A DNA stretch of 64,000 nucleotides from Tous-C4FEB sp044356555 (GCA_044356555.1 JBIKWB010000022.1:1-64000); one strand, 5' to 3'. Shown: positions 26,087-35,700, numbered from the stretch's first letter. Numbers and translations: made by a program. Notes: generated from the letters alone by a model not told the origin.

Positions 26087-26776
26087 ATGTCTGCTTACAA
26101 TCTAACTCTTTTTGCCAAAGGTGGACCGATGATGTGGGTGCTCTTGGCCCTAGGAATATTGGCGCTCTTGCTGGTCTTTGAACGGTTGCTGTTTCTCCAT
26201 CGCGGCCAAATCCGGGCGACGACATTCTTGGACGGAATAAAAAACAGTCTCGCTAAGCGGCGTTTGGTCGAGGCTTTGACTCTTTGTGAAGAGACGCCCG
26301 GACCGGTGGCGGCCGTGGTCAAAGCTGCGTTGCTGCACGTCGATGCGAACGCGGAAGCCATGCGTTTTCACGTTCAGGAAGCTGCGATTGTTGAATTGCC
26401 GGCGCTTGAGCGAAGACTCGGAAGTATCGCGACGATTGCCCAAGTTGCCCCCCTGGTTGGCCTCTTGGGGACGGTTTTGGGGATGGCTACCACGTTCTTG
26501 GCGTTTGAGCGCGATTACATGAGTGCAAGTGCCTTGGCGACTGGGATGTGGCAGGCGCTCCTGTGCACTGCGGGCAGCTTGATTTTGGCGATTCCTGCCC
26601 ATGTGGCGCACCATTTTTTAAGCGGGCGGGTGCGGTCGATTGTGCGTGATATCGAATGGTCCGGGAACGAGATGATGCGGTATTTGCAAAACGACTATCG
26701 TGGCCTCAAGCCGGTTGGGAGCGAAGCCGTTGAGGCCGCAAATCGAAAAGCACCCCACCAAGAGGTGCCACAATGA
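26087..26776 (+). CDS. exbB-like: MotA/TolQ/ExbB-like protein
   Basis: The 229-aa protein has three TM helices: about 15-35, 117-140 (APLVGLLGTVLGMATTFLAF, the conserved TM2 block) and 152-178. In TM3 the family motif is G-I-A-E-A-L-L..; here it reads G-M-W-Q156-A-L-L, so the glutamate equivalent to E. coli ExbB E176 is Gln. In ExbB/TolQ that residue belongs to the proton path. ATG 26087 is used; a GTG start at 26072 is possible, and neither has a clear ribosome-binding site. Its last 4 nt overlap exbD-like (ATGA). Confidence 0.85.
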   Translation: MSAYNLTLFAKGGPMMWVLLALGILALLLVFERLLFLHRGQIRATTFLDGIKNSLAKRRLVEALTLCEETPGPVAAVVKAALLHVDANAEAMRFHVQEAAIVELPALERRLGSIATIAQVAPLVGLLGTVLGMATTFLAFERDYMSASALATGMWQALLCTAGSLILAIPAHVAHHFLSGRVRSIVRDIEWSGNEMMRYLQNDYRGLKPVGSEAVEAANRKAPHQEVPQ

Positions 26777-27219
26777 TAACGAGGCCGCTGAATCTTTTGG
26801 GGCATCTGAGGCCGGAACCCACACGTCTCGACGCGATGTTTTATGTAAACGTCGGATTGTTGGTGGTGTTCTTCCTTATGTTTGGTTCGCGTTTTGTTTT
26901 GGCGCCCGGATTGGGCGTGGATTTTTTGGTGCCCACCGTAAAGGGAGCGGCCAAAGGTGCGCGAACCACCACCCATCACATTACAGTCCAGCGTTCGGGC
27001 CAAATCCTAGCCGATGATGGATTGGTAACGAAGAAGCAGCTAGTGGAATGGCTGCGTCGCGAGAAAACTAAAACTCCCAAGCCCTCGCTGTTGATTTTGG
27101 CGGGTGCAGGCGTTCCAAGCGATGAACTGGCTGAAATCTTCAGTTTGGTGCAAGGCGCAGGATTTTCCGTTATTTGGGGGGCCTTGGATCCAACGGCCCC
27201 CGGAGCGGGCCAGCAGTGA
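26773..27219 (+). CDS. exbD-like: ExbD/TolR-like protein lacking the membrane aspartate
   Basis: The 148-aa protein has a short N-terminal tail, one TM helix (about 23-43, FYVNVGLLVVFFLMFGSRF) and a periplasmic domain (HHITVQRSGQILADDGLVTKKQLVEWL) typical of ExbD/TolR. The canonical block is P-[FL]-[IV]-D-V-M-L-V; here it is F-Y-V-N26-V-G-L-L, so Asn replaces the essential proton-carrying Asp (D25 in E. coli ExbD). D20 is six residues earlier, outside the helix. It is coupled to the ExbB-like gene by a 4-nt overlap, and its own TGA overlaps the next GTG start. Confidence 0.85.
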   Translation: MITRPLNLLGHLRPEPTRLDAMFYVNVGLLVVFFLMFGSRFVLAPGLGVDFLVPTVKGAAKGARTTTHHITVQRSGQILADDGLVTKKQLVEWLRREKTKTPKPSLLILAGAGVPSDELAEIFSLVQGAGFSVIWGALDPTAPGAGQQ

Positions 27220-27917
27220 AGACTCTAGCGAGTGAAAAACTGCGCTGGTTGGCAGCAGGCTTCGCCACCACAATTATCGGATTTGGGCTGCTCTTTTGGT
27301 TCGAAGTGCCCTCGGCCTCGACGGACCACGCTGCAGGAAGTTCGCGTTTCGAAACGCTCGTCGTTCAACGCGTCGTGGCTGATGAAGCGGCTTTACTCGA
27401 TAAGACCCCTTTGTTTTTGCCGACCTCATGGAACACATCAATCAAGGATGTTTCGCTTCCGGCAACCGGGGGCGTGTTCGCTGATTTCCCGTCAGCCTTT
27501 GCTTATAAGGAGGGAGACCATAGCTTTGGTGTTTTTCGTTCCGATCAAGAGGGTTTAAATGGTGCTATTCTAGATATAGAGGGGCCAAATTCCGCGTTTC
27601 TATCTTTTGGTCAAAAAGCGCAAAATCTGCAGGTGACACGCAGAGCAGTTGGATACTTGGAGGTCTATTCGGCAAAAGACGGAATTGCCGTAATTCGTGA
27701 AGCTCTGACGCTCGATCTACCGCCAGGAACAATCAACTGGTCCCCGATTGAATTGATGGCGGTGGTTTCAGCGGCAGGACTCGTCGGTCCTCCTGTTTCG
27801 ATTACTCTATCAGGACTCGAAGAGGTTGATCTTTATTTCGCCGATTTCCTGGTCAAAGTGTTTCGAATTGGCGAGAAATTGTCTCCAGGAGTTTATCGAA
27901 TCATCGTAGGACCTTAG
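27216..27917 (+). CDS. Single-pass membrane protein of the ExbBD-like operon, unknown function
   Basis: The 233-aa protein has one N-terminal TM helix (about 9-28, LRWLAAGFATTIIGFGLLFWF) and a periplasmic remainder. The topology is that of TonB, but there is no proline-rich linker. The C-terminus (VDLYFADFLVKVFRIGEKLSPGVYRIIV) has a beta-strand look. GTG 27216 is chosen because it overlaps the exbD-like TGA by 4 nt (GTGA) and places the TM helix near the start. The position after ExbB/ExbD suggests a TonB- or TolA-like transducer role, but I see no homology to either. GC content is already lower here, as in the ribosomal block that follows. Confidence 0.6.
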   Translation: MKTLASEKLRWLAAGFATTIIGFGLLFWFEVPSASTDHAAGSSRFETLVVQRVVADEAALLDKTPLFLPTSWNTSIKDVSLPATGGVFADFPSAFAYKEGDHSFGVFRSDQEGLNGAILDIEGPNSAFLSFGQKAQNLQVTRRAVGYLEVYSAKDGIAVIREALTLDLPPGTINWSPIELMAVVSAAGLVGPPVSITLSGLEEVDLYFADFLVKVFRIGEKLSPGVYRIIVGP

Positions 27918-28012
27918 TTTCTGCTAAAAACGGCAAGTTTGCTGTTGACGACACAAAACGCCCATCGCACTTTGAACCCTCATTTTCGTTTTTTGGCACG
28001 GTGGCTTAGTCT

Positions 28013-28088
28013 GCCCAGATAGCTCAGTTGGTAGAGCACGTTCTTGGTAAGGACGAGGTCGCCGGTTCGACTCCGGTTCTGGGCTCCA
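28013..28088 (+). tRNA. tRNA-Thr (GGT anticodon)
   Basis: A 76-nt cloverleaf including an encoded CCA. The acceptor stem GCCCAGA pairs with TCTGGGC, the D-arm is AGCTCAGTTGGTAGAGC, the anticodon stem CGTTC/GGACG holds loop TTGGTAA (GGT), and the T-loop is GGTTCGACTCC. It sits directly upstream of tuf, a common arrangement. Confidence 0.95.
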
Positions 28089-28169
28089 TGTCATAAAACA
28101 ACGTCGGATTAGCTTCTACGACGATAATCCAGAAGTAACATTTAATCCAAATCAAAACACCCGTATCCC

Positions 28170-29360
28170 ATGGCTAAAAGTAACTTCGAACGCACCAAAC
28201 CGCACGTCAACGTCGGCACGATCGGACACGTCGATCATGGAAAGACGACGACCACGACCGCAATTCTAGCTGTTCAAGCCCGGAAAGGTCTCGCGGAAGT
28301 TAAGACCTACGCTGACATTGCGAAGGGTGGAACGGTGCGTGACGCCTCCAAGATCGTCACGATCTCTGTGGCGCACGTTGAGTATCAGACCGAAAAACGC
28401 CACTACGCCCACGTCGACTGCCCGGGCCACGCGGATTTCGTCAAGAACATGATCACTGGCGCCGCACAAATGGACGGTGCTATTTTGGTTGTTTCCGCCG
28501 CAGACGGTCCAATGCCCCAAACCCGTGAGCACATATTGCTAGCGCGGCAGGTAGGCGTTCCGAAGATCGTAGTGTGGCTCAACAAAGTCGATCTCATCGA
28601 TGACAAGGAACTGCTCGATCTGGTTGAGATGGAGATCCGTGAGTTGCTCTCCAAATATCAATTTGACGGCGATAACGCGACCATCGTGCGCGGCTCCGCT
28701 ACCGCGGCGCTCGACAATAAGCCGGAGGGCAATGCGGCCATCACCGCCCTCATGGATGCCATCGACAAGGACATCCCAGAGCCGATCCGTGAAAACGATA
28801 AGCCTTTCTTGATGTCGGTTGAAGATGTCTTTTCGATCACCGGCCGCGGCACTGTTGCTACCGGCCGAATCGAGCGTGGGTCCTGCAAAATCAACGAAAC
28901 CGTTGAGATTGTTGGTCTTAAAGATACGGTAACTACCGTAATCACAGGTATCGAAATGTTTCGTAAGCTCCTCGATTCGGGTCAGGCTGGAGACAATGTC
29001 GGCATGCTCCTCCGAGGCATTGAAAAAGACGGTATCGAGCGGGGGCAAGTCATCGCGGCACCAAAATCAATCAAGCCCCATAAAAAGGCAAAAGCTGAAA
29101 TTTACGTCCTCTCGAAAGACGAAGGCGGTCGGCATACGCCATTCTTCAACGGTTACCGTCCTCAGTTCTATTTTCGGACGACGGATGTTACTGGCATCGT
29201 GAATCTTCCCAAAGGCGTTGAAATGATCATGCCAGGCGATAACATTGCTGTTGAGATCGACCTCATCGTTCCAATCGCGATGGAGACGACGCAAAAATTC
29301 GCTATCCGTGAAGGTGGCCGCACGATTGGTGCAGGTCGCGTCACGGAAATTATCGAATAA
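28170..29360 (+). CDS. tuf: Elongation factor Tu
   Basis: The 396-aa translational GTPase delivers aminoacyl-tRNA to the ribosome. G1 is GHVDHGKT at about 18-25, G3 DCPGH, and G4 is N-K-V-D. Domains 2 and 3 are complete, with TGRGTVATGRIERG and the C-terminal ALREGGRT-like FAIREGGRTIGAGRVTEI. The starting FERTKPHVNVGTIGHVDHGKT is universal. G4 reads VVWLNKVDLIDD where most bacteria have VFLNKxD. It lies between tRNA-Thr and tRNA-Trp. Codon use is less GC-biased than in surrounding genes, as expected for a highly expressed gene. Confidence 0.98.
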   Translation: MAKSNFERTKPHVNVGTIGHVDHGKTTTTTAILAVQARKGLAEVKTYADIAKGGTVRDASKIVTISVAHVEYQTEKRHYAHVDCPGHADFVKNMITGAAQMDGAILVVSAADGPMPQTREHILLARQVGVPKIVVWLNKVDLIDDKELLDLVEMEIRELLSKYQFDGDNATIVRGSATAALDNKPEGNAAITALMDAIDKDIPEPIRENDKPFLMSVEDVFSITGRGTVATGRIERGSCKINETVEIVGLKDTVTTVITGIEMFRKLLDSGQAGDNVGMLLRGIEKDGIERGQVIAAPKSIKPHKKAKAEIYVLSKDEGGRHTPFFNGYRPQFYFRTTDVTGIVNLPKGVEMIMPGDNIAVEIDLIVPIAMETTQKFAIREGGRTIGAGRVTEIIE

Positions 29361-29442
29361 GTTCGATCAAAACCTTAAACTCGACTCTGCCGAGGTCTCG
29401 CTACGGGGCCTCGGCGGCGTCGTCTAGGAAAGCCCATCCCAC

Positions 29443-29518
29443 AGGCGTGTAGCTCAATTGGTAGAGTAGCGGTCTCCAAAACCGTTGGTTGGGGGTTCGA
29501 TTCCCTCCGCGCCTGCCA
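29443..29518 (+). tRNA. tRNA-Trp (CCA anticodon)
   Basis: A 76-nt cloverleaf with encoded CCA. The acceptor stem AGGCGTG pairs with CGCGCCT, the D-arm is AGCTCAATTGGTAGAGT, the anticodon stem GCGGT/ACCGT holds loop CTCCAAA, and the T-loop is GGTTCGATTCC. tRNA-Trp immediately before secE is conserved across many bacteria. Confidence 0.96.
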
Positions 29519-29529
29519 AATTTAAGTCC

Positions 29530-29733
29530 ATGAAAAATCCGTTTCGCAGCACTCGTATCTTTATCGGTGAAATGGTTGGCGAGCTTCAAAAAGCTTCTTG
29601 GCCGACGCGCACGGAGTTGCGAGATTCAACAATTGTTGTCGTGCTCGCCGGCGTATTGCTCGGTGTTTTCACCAGCATCAGCGACTTTGCTCTTATCAAT
29701 GTCGTCGACCTGCTCACGTCTTGGGTTAACTAA
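29530..29733 (+). CDS. secE: Preprotein translocase subunit SecE
   Basis: The 67-aa short form of SecE has an amphipathic surface helix GEMVGELQKASWPTRTELRDS (the conserved W-P-T/S motif) and one TM helix (about 36-58). It stabilises SecY in the inner-membrane SecYEG channel. ATG 29530 is 11 nt after tRNA-Trp and 12 nt separate its stop from nusG, the classic order. Confidence 0.95.
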   Translation: MKNPFRSTRIFIGEMVGELQKASWPTRTELRDSTIVVVLAGVLLGVFTSISDFALINVVDLLTSWVN

Positions 29734-29744
29734 TCCAAACAACC

Positions 29745-30323
29745 ATGTCTGCCACTCCTCCGATTCCTTCTGCGGCTCAATGGTTTGCGTTACACACGCT
29801 TTCGGGTCAAGAGAACAAGGTTAAAGCCTACATCGAGAAATTCAAGAAAGCCGAAGAACTCGAGGATCACATTTTTGAGGTGTTGTTGCCTACCGAAGTG
29901 GTGTCCGAAGTAAAGAACGGCAAAAAGACCACCAAGGTTCGCAAGCTCTATCCAGGATATGTTTTTATCCAGATGTGGCTTTATGGTGAGGACAAGAAAG
30001 TCATCAATAAACCTTGGTATTTCGTAAAGGAAGTGGCTGGAGTAATTGGTTTTGTCGGCGGCGAACGACCAGCGGCGTTACAGCCCTCGGAAATTGTTGA
30101 AATCCGCTCGCGAATCGAAGCGGCCAATGGGAAAGAAGTTCCGAAGATTCAGTATACTGTCGGCGAGGAAGTGAAAATTACTGATGGTGCCTTTACTAGT
30201 CTGACGGGCCGAATTGATGAGATCGACCCTGAGCGTGGTAAGCTGAAGGTTTCTGTTTCCATCTTCGGTCGCTTTACCCCGGTTGAGTTGGAATACTGGC
30301 AAGTCCAAAGAAATACTGAATAG
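29745..30323 (+). CDS. nusG: Transcription termination/antitermination protein NusG
   Basis: The 192-aa protein has an N-terminal NGN domain (WFALHTLSGQENKVKAYIEK, then LYPGYVFIQMWL) and a C-terminal KOW domain (YTVGEEVKITDGAFTSLTGRIDEID). It binds RNA polymerase through NGN and Rho or S10 through KOW. It lies between secE and rplK, as in most bacteria. An acidic/basic insert around EEVLLPTEVVSEVKNGKKTTK is normal for the family. Confidence 0.97.
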   Translation: MSATPPIPSAAQWFALHTLSGQENKVKAYIEKFKKAEELEDHIFEVLLPTEVVSEVKNGKKTTKVRKLYPGYVFIQMWLYGEDKKVINKPWYFVKEVAGVIGFVGGERPAALQPSEIVEIRSRIEAANGKEVPKIQYTVGEEVKITDGAFTSLTGRIDEIDPERGKLKVSVSIFGRFTPVELEYWQVQRNTE

Positions 30324-30387
30324 ACCCATTTCTCACTCCCTCATTACGCGATTTCTGTTAACGCACCCGATTTAACTCTATTTTAAA

Positions 30388-30813
30388 ATGGCTAAGAAAA
30401 TTCAAGGTTACATCCGCCTCCAACTTCCTGCCGGTGCTGCAAATCCTGCTCCTCCGGTGGGTCCTGCTCTCGGCGCTCAGGGCGTCAACATCATGGCGTT
30501 TTGTAAAGACTTCAACGCCCGAACCAAGGATCAAAACGGAATGATCCTTCCTGTAGTAATTACGGTTTTTTCGGACAAGAGCTTCACTTTTATCCTTAAG
30601 TCCCCGCCGGCGTCTGTGCTTCTCAAAAAAGCCGCAAACATTGCAAGCGGTTCGGCGCGACCCAACCAAGACAAAGTTGGTAAGGTGTCAAAGAAGCAAC
30701 TGCTCGAGATCTATAAACTCAAGGCCAAAGACTTGAATGCAAAAGACGACGAGGCAGGCATTCGTATCATCGCCGGCACCGCCAGAAACATGGGCATCGA
30801 AGTCGTCGGCTAA
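30388..30813 (+). CDS. rplK: 50S ribosomal protein L11
   Basis: The 141-aa protein has the N-terminal KIQGYIRLQLPAGAANPAPPVGPALGAQGVN-type block, binding site for GTPase factors and the thiostrepton region, and the C-terminal rRNA-binding domain ending TARNMGIEVVG. Full length. It follows nusG by 64 nt and precedes rplA. Confidence 0.98.
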   Translation: MAKKIQGYIRLQLPAGAANPAPPVGPALGAQGVNIMAFCKDFNARTKDQNGMILPVVITVFSDKSFTFILKSPPASVLLKKAANIASGSARPNQDKVGKVSKKQLLEIYKLKAKDLNAKDDEAGIRIIAGTARNMGIEVVG

Positions 30814-30882
30814 TTTTTTCCTCCACAACAACCACTCACCGCGGGAGTTCCACTCGGAACACATGCACCGCAAGGAGTCATC

Positions 30883-31578
30883 ATGAAGAAACAAAGCAAA
30901 CGTTATCGCAGCGCCCAAAAAGTCGCTGATCTATCTAAAGAATACTCCCTCGCCGAGGCCGTATCGATTTTGGGTAAATTCCCAAAGGCAAAGTTCGATG
31001 AGACCGTTGAACTCTCTTTCAAGCTTGGCGTAGACGGCGCCTCTGGAGACCAGAACGTTCGTGGAACCACCCCGTTGCCAAACGGCTCGGGCAAGAAAGT
31101 TAGAATCGTGGTCTTTACAGACAATCCGGCAGCTGCGTTGGCCGCCGGAGCCGACACTGCGGGACTGGCGGATATCATGCAGAAGATAAACGAAGGTTGG
31201 CTAGAGTTCGATGTCGCTATCGCTACTACTGAGGCGATGAAACAAGTTCGAACTCTTGCTCGTGTGCTCGGTCCAAAGGGTCTTATGCCAAATCCGAAGA
31301 GCGGAACGGTGACCGACGATATCGCTGCCGGAATCAAGGCCGTGAAGGCCGGTCGAGTTGAGTTCAAGATGGATAAGGCTGCGATCATCGGAGTTGGTGT
31401 AGGTAAGTGCTCGTTTACCTCCGCGCAAATCTTGGAGAATGCTTCGACCGTGATTGATGCCGTTGGTAAGGCAAAACCCGCCTCATTTAAGGGCGGTGTC
31501 TTTATCAAATCCATAACTTTGTCCTCCAGCATGAGTCCCGGCGTTCGCGTCGCCTCAAGTGAGTTCAGCAAATACTAA
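30883..31578 (+). CDS. rplA: 50S ribosomal protein L1
   Basis: The 231-aa L1 stalk protein has KSYSLAEAV-like KEYSLAEAVSILG, the domain II core RTLARVLGPKGLMPNPKSGTVT (about 127-148), and the C-terminal GVFIKSITLSSSMSPGVRV. In many bacteria L1 also represses its own rplKA mRNA; I do not see a clear L1-binding mimic in the leader. It is 14 nt before rplJ. Confidence 0.98.
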   Translation: MKKQSKRYRSAQKVADLSKEYSLAEAVSILGKFPKAKFDETVELSFKLGVDGASGDQNVRGTTPLPNGSGKKVRIVVFTDNPAAALAAGADTAGLADIMQKINEGWLEFDVAIATTEAMKQVRTLARVLGPKGLMPNPKSGTVTDDIAAGIKAVKAGRVEFKMDKAAIIGVGVGKCSFTSAQILENASTVIDAVGKAKPASFKGGVFIKSITLSSSMSPGVRVASSEFSKY

Positions 31579-31592
31579 ACGGAGCCTGACCC

Positions 31593-32081
31593 ATGAGACC
31601 CGAAAAAAATTATCTGATCGCCGAAGTTGAGACGCATCTCAAGAAATCCGAATACGTTATCTTGGCCAATTTTACCAAGGTAACTGTCAGTGATGTCGCT
31701 GACCTTCGTTCCAAACTTAACGCGGAGAAGGCAGAATTTCACGTCGTGAAAAACAGTTCACTTCGCGTTGCGGCCAAGGCGCTGGGCCTCCCTGAGATCG
31801 AAACGGCACTGACCGGTCCTACTGCGGTTATTGTCGGCGGCAAAAACCCGGCGGGTGTGGCTAAGGTCCTCAAGAAGTTCTTCGAAGACAAACAGAAGCT
31901 CGAGGTGAAGATCGGCGTGCTCAACAAGAAGTTGGTGAGCTCGGCTGATTTGGCAAAAATGGCCGACCTCCCCTCTTTCGAAGCTCTTCGTTCCCAATTC
32001 CTCAGTCTTCTCGTCAGCAACGCAGGGGCTTTCGTCCGTGTGTTGGATGCGAAAGTCAAGAAGGAGCAACCGGCAGCATAA
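31593..32081 (+). CDS. rplJ: 50S ribosomal protein L10
   Basis: The 162-aa base of the L7/L12 stalk has N-terminal rRNA-binding YVILANFTKVTVSDVADLRSKL and FHVVKNSSLRVAAKALGL, and a C-terminal helix (SFEALRSQFLSLLVSNAGAFVRVLDA) that holds the L7/L12 dimers. The gap to rplA is only 14 nt, so there is no room for the extended L10-binding leader known from enterobacteria. Confidence 0.97.
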   Translation: MRPEKNYLIAEVETHLKKSEYVILANFTKVTVSDVADLRSKLNAEKAEFHVVKNSSLRVAAKALGLPEIETALTGPTAVIVGGKNPAGVAKVLKKFFEDKQKLEVKIGVLNKKLVSSADLAKMADLPSFEALRSQFLSLLVSNAGAFVRVLDAKVKKEQPAA

Positions 32082-32213
32082 ATTTCCTGCGGTGCTGCTT
32101 TTTACGGCAGTGCCCTAGGCGATAAACCACATCCTTTGGGGTGAGCTAGGAGATTCGTCTCTTAAACGTGTTTCACTTTTAGAAACCGCTAGTAATCCCG
32201 AGAAAATACAAAC

Positions 32214-32597
32214 ATGAGCAATATCACCAAAGACCAAGTAATCGAGTGGCTGTCCGCACAAACCGTGCTCGACCTCGCAACCCTCGTCAAAGACCTTGAA
32301 GGAAAGTGGGGCGTTTCCGCTGCCGCTGCCGTCGCCGCCGCTGGACCTGCCGCCGGTGCTGCTGCTGCGGCACCTGCTGAGGAAAAAACCGAATTTAACG
32401 TGATCCTCGTGGAGGCTGGCGCAAACAAGATTGGCGTCATTAAGGAGGTCCGTGTGATTACCGGTTTGGGCTTGAAGGAAGCCAAGGATCTCGTCGAGGC
32501 CGCTCCAAAGCCCGTCAAAGAGGGTGCCAACAAGGCTGACGCCGAAGAGATTAAGAAGAAACTTGAGGCCGCCGGCGCCAAAGTCGAACTCAAGTAA
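32214..32597 (+). CDS. rplL: 50S ribosomal protein L7/L12
   Basis: The 127-aa stalk protein has an N-terminal dimerisation helix (KDQVIEWLSAQTVLDLATLVKD), an Ala/Pro-rich hinge (about 40-60) and the C-terminal domain EEKTEFNVILVEAGANKIGVIK.. with GLGLKEAKDLVEAAPKPVKEG. It recruits translational GTPases. A 132-nt gap separates it from rplJ. A strong hairpin lies downstream, before rpoB. Confidence 0.98.
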   Translation: MSNITKDQVIEWLSAQTVLDLATLVKDLEGKWGVSAAAAVAAAGPAAGAAAAAPAEEKTEFNVILVEAGANKIGVIKEVRVITGLGLKEAKDLVEAAPKPVKEGANKADAEEIKKKLEAAGAKVELK

Positions 32598-32633
32598 TCA
32601 CTTGGTCGACTTAGTTTGCATTGATTTACAAAT

Positions 32634-32680
32634 CCATCGAAGGGATTGCGCTATGCGTAATCCCTTCGATGGGTTTTTCT
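32634..32680 (+). terminator. Rho-independent terminator/attenuator between rplL and rpoB
   Basis: A perfect 14-bp inverted repeat, CCATCGAAGGGATT (32634-32647) with AATCCCTTCGATGG (32659-32672), has an 11-nt loop and a short T run at 32674-32678. In many bacteria partial termination here sets the ratio of ribosomal protein to RNA polymerase mRNA; I infer the same role. Confidence 0.85.
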
Positions 32681-32764
32681 CTGTTCTTTCGTCAGGTTCC
32701 CGCGCGGGGCGATTCTAGCCCTGTGTATCTGTTCCCTCGTTAATTATCTCCTCCGGAAATTCCC

Positions 32765-35700
32765 ATGGCCGACCGCACACATCCCGAACGCACTAACTTC
32801 GGAAAACTCCGCGAAGTCATTCAGCCGCCGAATCTCATCGAGATTCAGATCACGTCCTATCTCGAGTTCCTGCAGAAGGGAATTCCCGAGAAACAACGTA
32901 AGCCTCAGGGCTTGGAAGCCGTATTTCGGGAGGTTTTCCCGATCCATTCCTACGACGAACGTCTGGTGCTGGAGTATGTTTCCTACAATTTGGGCGACTC
33001 CAAAAATACCGAACTCGAGTGTTTGCGCGAAGGTATAACATATTCCGTGCCGCTGTACGTGAAGCTCCGGTTGCGCGAGGAAGATTTTATCAAGGATGAA
33101 GATATATACATGGGCGAGATCCCGATGGTGACTGAACGTGGTTCTTTCATCATCAACGGCGCGGAGCGTGTCGTTGTCTCCCAGCTCCACCGCTCGCCAG
33201 GTATCGCCTTTGAAGTTACACCGCACCCTAACGGCAAGTTGCTGCACTCTTTCCGAATCATTCCCGACCGCGGGACTTGGCTCGAGGTCCAGTTTGACAA
33301 TAATGATTTGCTTTACGTCTACCTTGATCGTCGCCGTCGCCGTCGAAAGTTTCTGATCACGACCTTGCTCAGGGCAATCGGCTATTCGAGCGACATAGAT
33401 ATTTTGAATCTCTTTTACGAGATCAAGGATCTCAAGGTTGCTAAGGCTTTGGATCTCGAGAACGTTTCGACTTTGGTGTTGGTCGAAGATGCGATCGACG
33501 CACAGCAGGGGGTGGTTTTGGCACGCGCTTTTGAACCGCTCACGAAGCAGATCGTGCGGACTTTCCAGAAGCACGGGATCTCTACGATTCGTGTAATTGA
33601 CACGACCGTTGATGAGGGAGCGTTGATCCGGGCGCTCAAGAAAGACCCGACTCGCAACGAGGAAGAGGCGCTCAAGGAAATCTACAAACGTCTGCGTCCT
33701 GGCGAGCCGCCGACGACGGCGAATGCCAAGGCCCTATTGAAGCGACTATTCTTCGATCCTAAGCGCTATGACCTCGGAAGGGTCGGCCGATACAAGGTTA
33801 ACCAGAAACTCGGTCTCAAAGTGACGCTCGAGCAGCGCATCATCGAAAGTGGCGATATCGTTGCGGCGACGAAGTATCTTGGTCGGCTCAAGAAGGGCGA
33901 AGGCGTAGTTGACGACATCGATCACCTTGGTTCGCGTCGCGTGCGCACCGTAGGGGAATTGCTCGCCAACCAGTGCCGGGTTGGCCTCAGTCGCACCGAA
34001 AGACTGGTTCGCGAGCGGATGACCATGTATGATCAGAGTGTTGACTCTATCACCCCGCAGAAGCTCATCAATCCGAAGGCTTTAACAACCGTTATCCGTG
34101 ACTTCTTCGCACGGAGTCAGCTCTCTCAGTTCATGGACCAGATCAACCCCCTCGCGGAAGTGACGCACAAACGTCGGCTTTCCGCACTCGGGCCAGGTGG
34201 TCTCAATCGCGAGCGCGCCGGTTTCGAAGTTCGCGACGTTCATCCGTCGCACTACGGGCGCATTTGTCCTATCGAAACTCCTGAAGGTCCGAATATCGGC
34301 CTAATCAACTCCCTCTCCACTTACGCCCGGGTGAATGAGTTCGGTTTCATTGAGACTCCCTACCGGATCGTTAAGGACGGCCGTGTCTCCGATAAAATTG
34401 AGTATCTCACCGCCGACCAAGAGGAAGCCAAGGTTATCGCCCAGGCCAACTCTGAGCTCGACGATAAGAGTAACTTTATCGGCAAAGTTACCGTCCGCCA
34501 AGATGGTGAATTTCTCGAAGTCGCAGCGTCCGAAGTCCACTATATGGACGTCTCGCCTAAGCAGGTCATTTCGATTGCGGCCGGGATGATCCCGTTCCTT
34601 GAGCACGACGATGCAAATCGTGCGCTCATGGGCGCAAATATGCAACGCCAAGGCGTGCCGCTTCTCCAAGCCGAGTCACCGCTTGTTGGTACCGGTATCG
34701 AAGAGCGTGTCGCCCGCGATTCAAAGATCGTAGTCGTCGCCGACGAGGCTGGCGTTGTCGCCTCCGTTGATGCGAAACGCATTGTCGTCACGAAAGATGG
34801 CGAATTGCCGCGTAATCTGAAGCACGATCCGAAAAATCACGTTTTTATCTACGAGTTGCGCAAATTCATGCGCTCGAACGCCGGCACATGCTTCAACCAA
34901 AAGCCGATCGTCGCGCTTGGCCAGAAGATCAAGGCGGGCCAAATTATTGCTGACGGTCCTTCAACGGACAAAGGCGAGATGGCCCTCGGACGAAACGTGC
35001 TCGTCGGTTTCATGCCGTGGAACGGTTATAACTTCGAAGACGCTATCCTCATTTCGGAAAAGGTTTTGAAGGAAGACATTTTCACGTCGATTCACATCCA
35101 AGAGTTTGAGGTTAATGCGCGCGATACGAAGCTTGGGCCGGAAGAGATCACCCGCGATATCCCGAATATTGGCGAAGAAGCGCTCAAGAATCTCGACCAT
35201 AATGGTGTTATCCGGATCGGTGCGGAAGTGAAGCCTGGCGACATTCTCGTCGGGAAAATCACGCCGAAGTCTGAGACCGAGCTAGCCCCTGAGGAAAAGC
35301 TGCTTCGCGCTATCTTCGGTGAAAAAGCCGCCGATGTTAAAGATACTTCGTTAGTTGTTCCATCAGGTGTTGGTGGCATCATCATGGACGTGAAGGTATC
35401 ATCCCGGATCGACAATCAAGAGGAGAAACTCTCGCCTTCTGACCGCCGCCGCCAAGGGAAGCAAATTCAAGAGGAATATAAAACGCAGATCGATAAATTG
35501 CGCGAAGGCCTGACTGAGGCCCTCTCCAACATCCTTCTTGGCGAAAAAATCCCGCTCGACGTGATCAACGGTGAATCTGGTGAGATCATCATCCCAGCCA
35601 ATCGAAAGATCACGAAGACTCTTCTGCGGCGTCTTGCAGCCGTTTCCAAGCATGTCCAGATCGACCCTTCGCCGGTTCGGATCAAGATCATGGAGATCAT

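Noticed and set aside
27940..27975. Promoter with TTGACG before tRNA-Thr
   Set aside because: The -35 box is good but no acceptable -10 lies 16-18 nt downstream, so I do not call it.
32082..32213. Regulatory RNA leader in the rplJ-rplL gap
   Set aside because: The 132-nt gap shows no convincing stem-loop with conserved features; I see nothing beyond an ordinary spacer.
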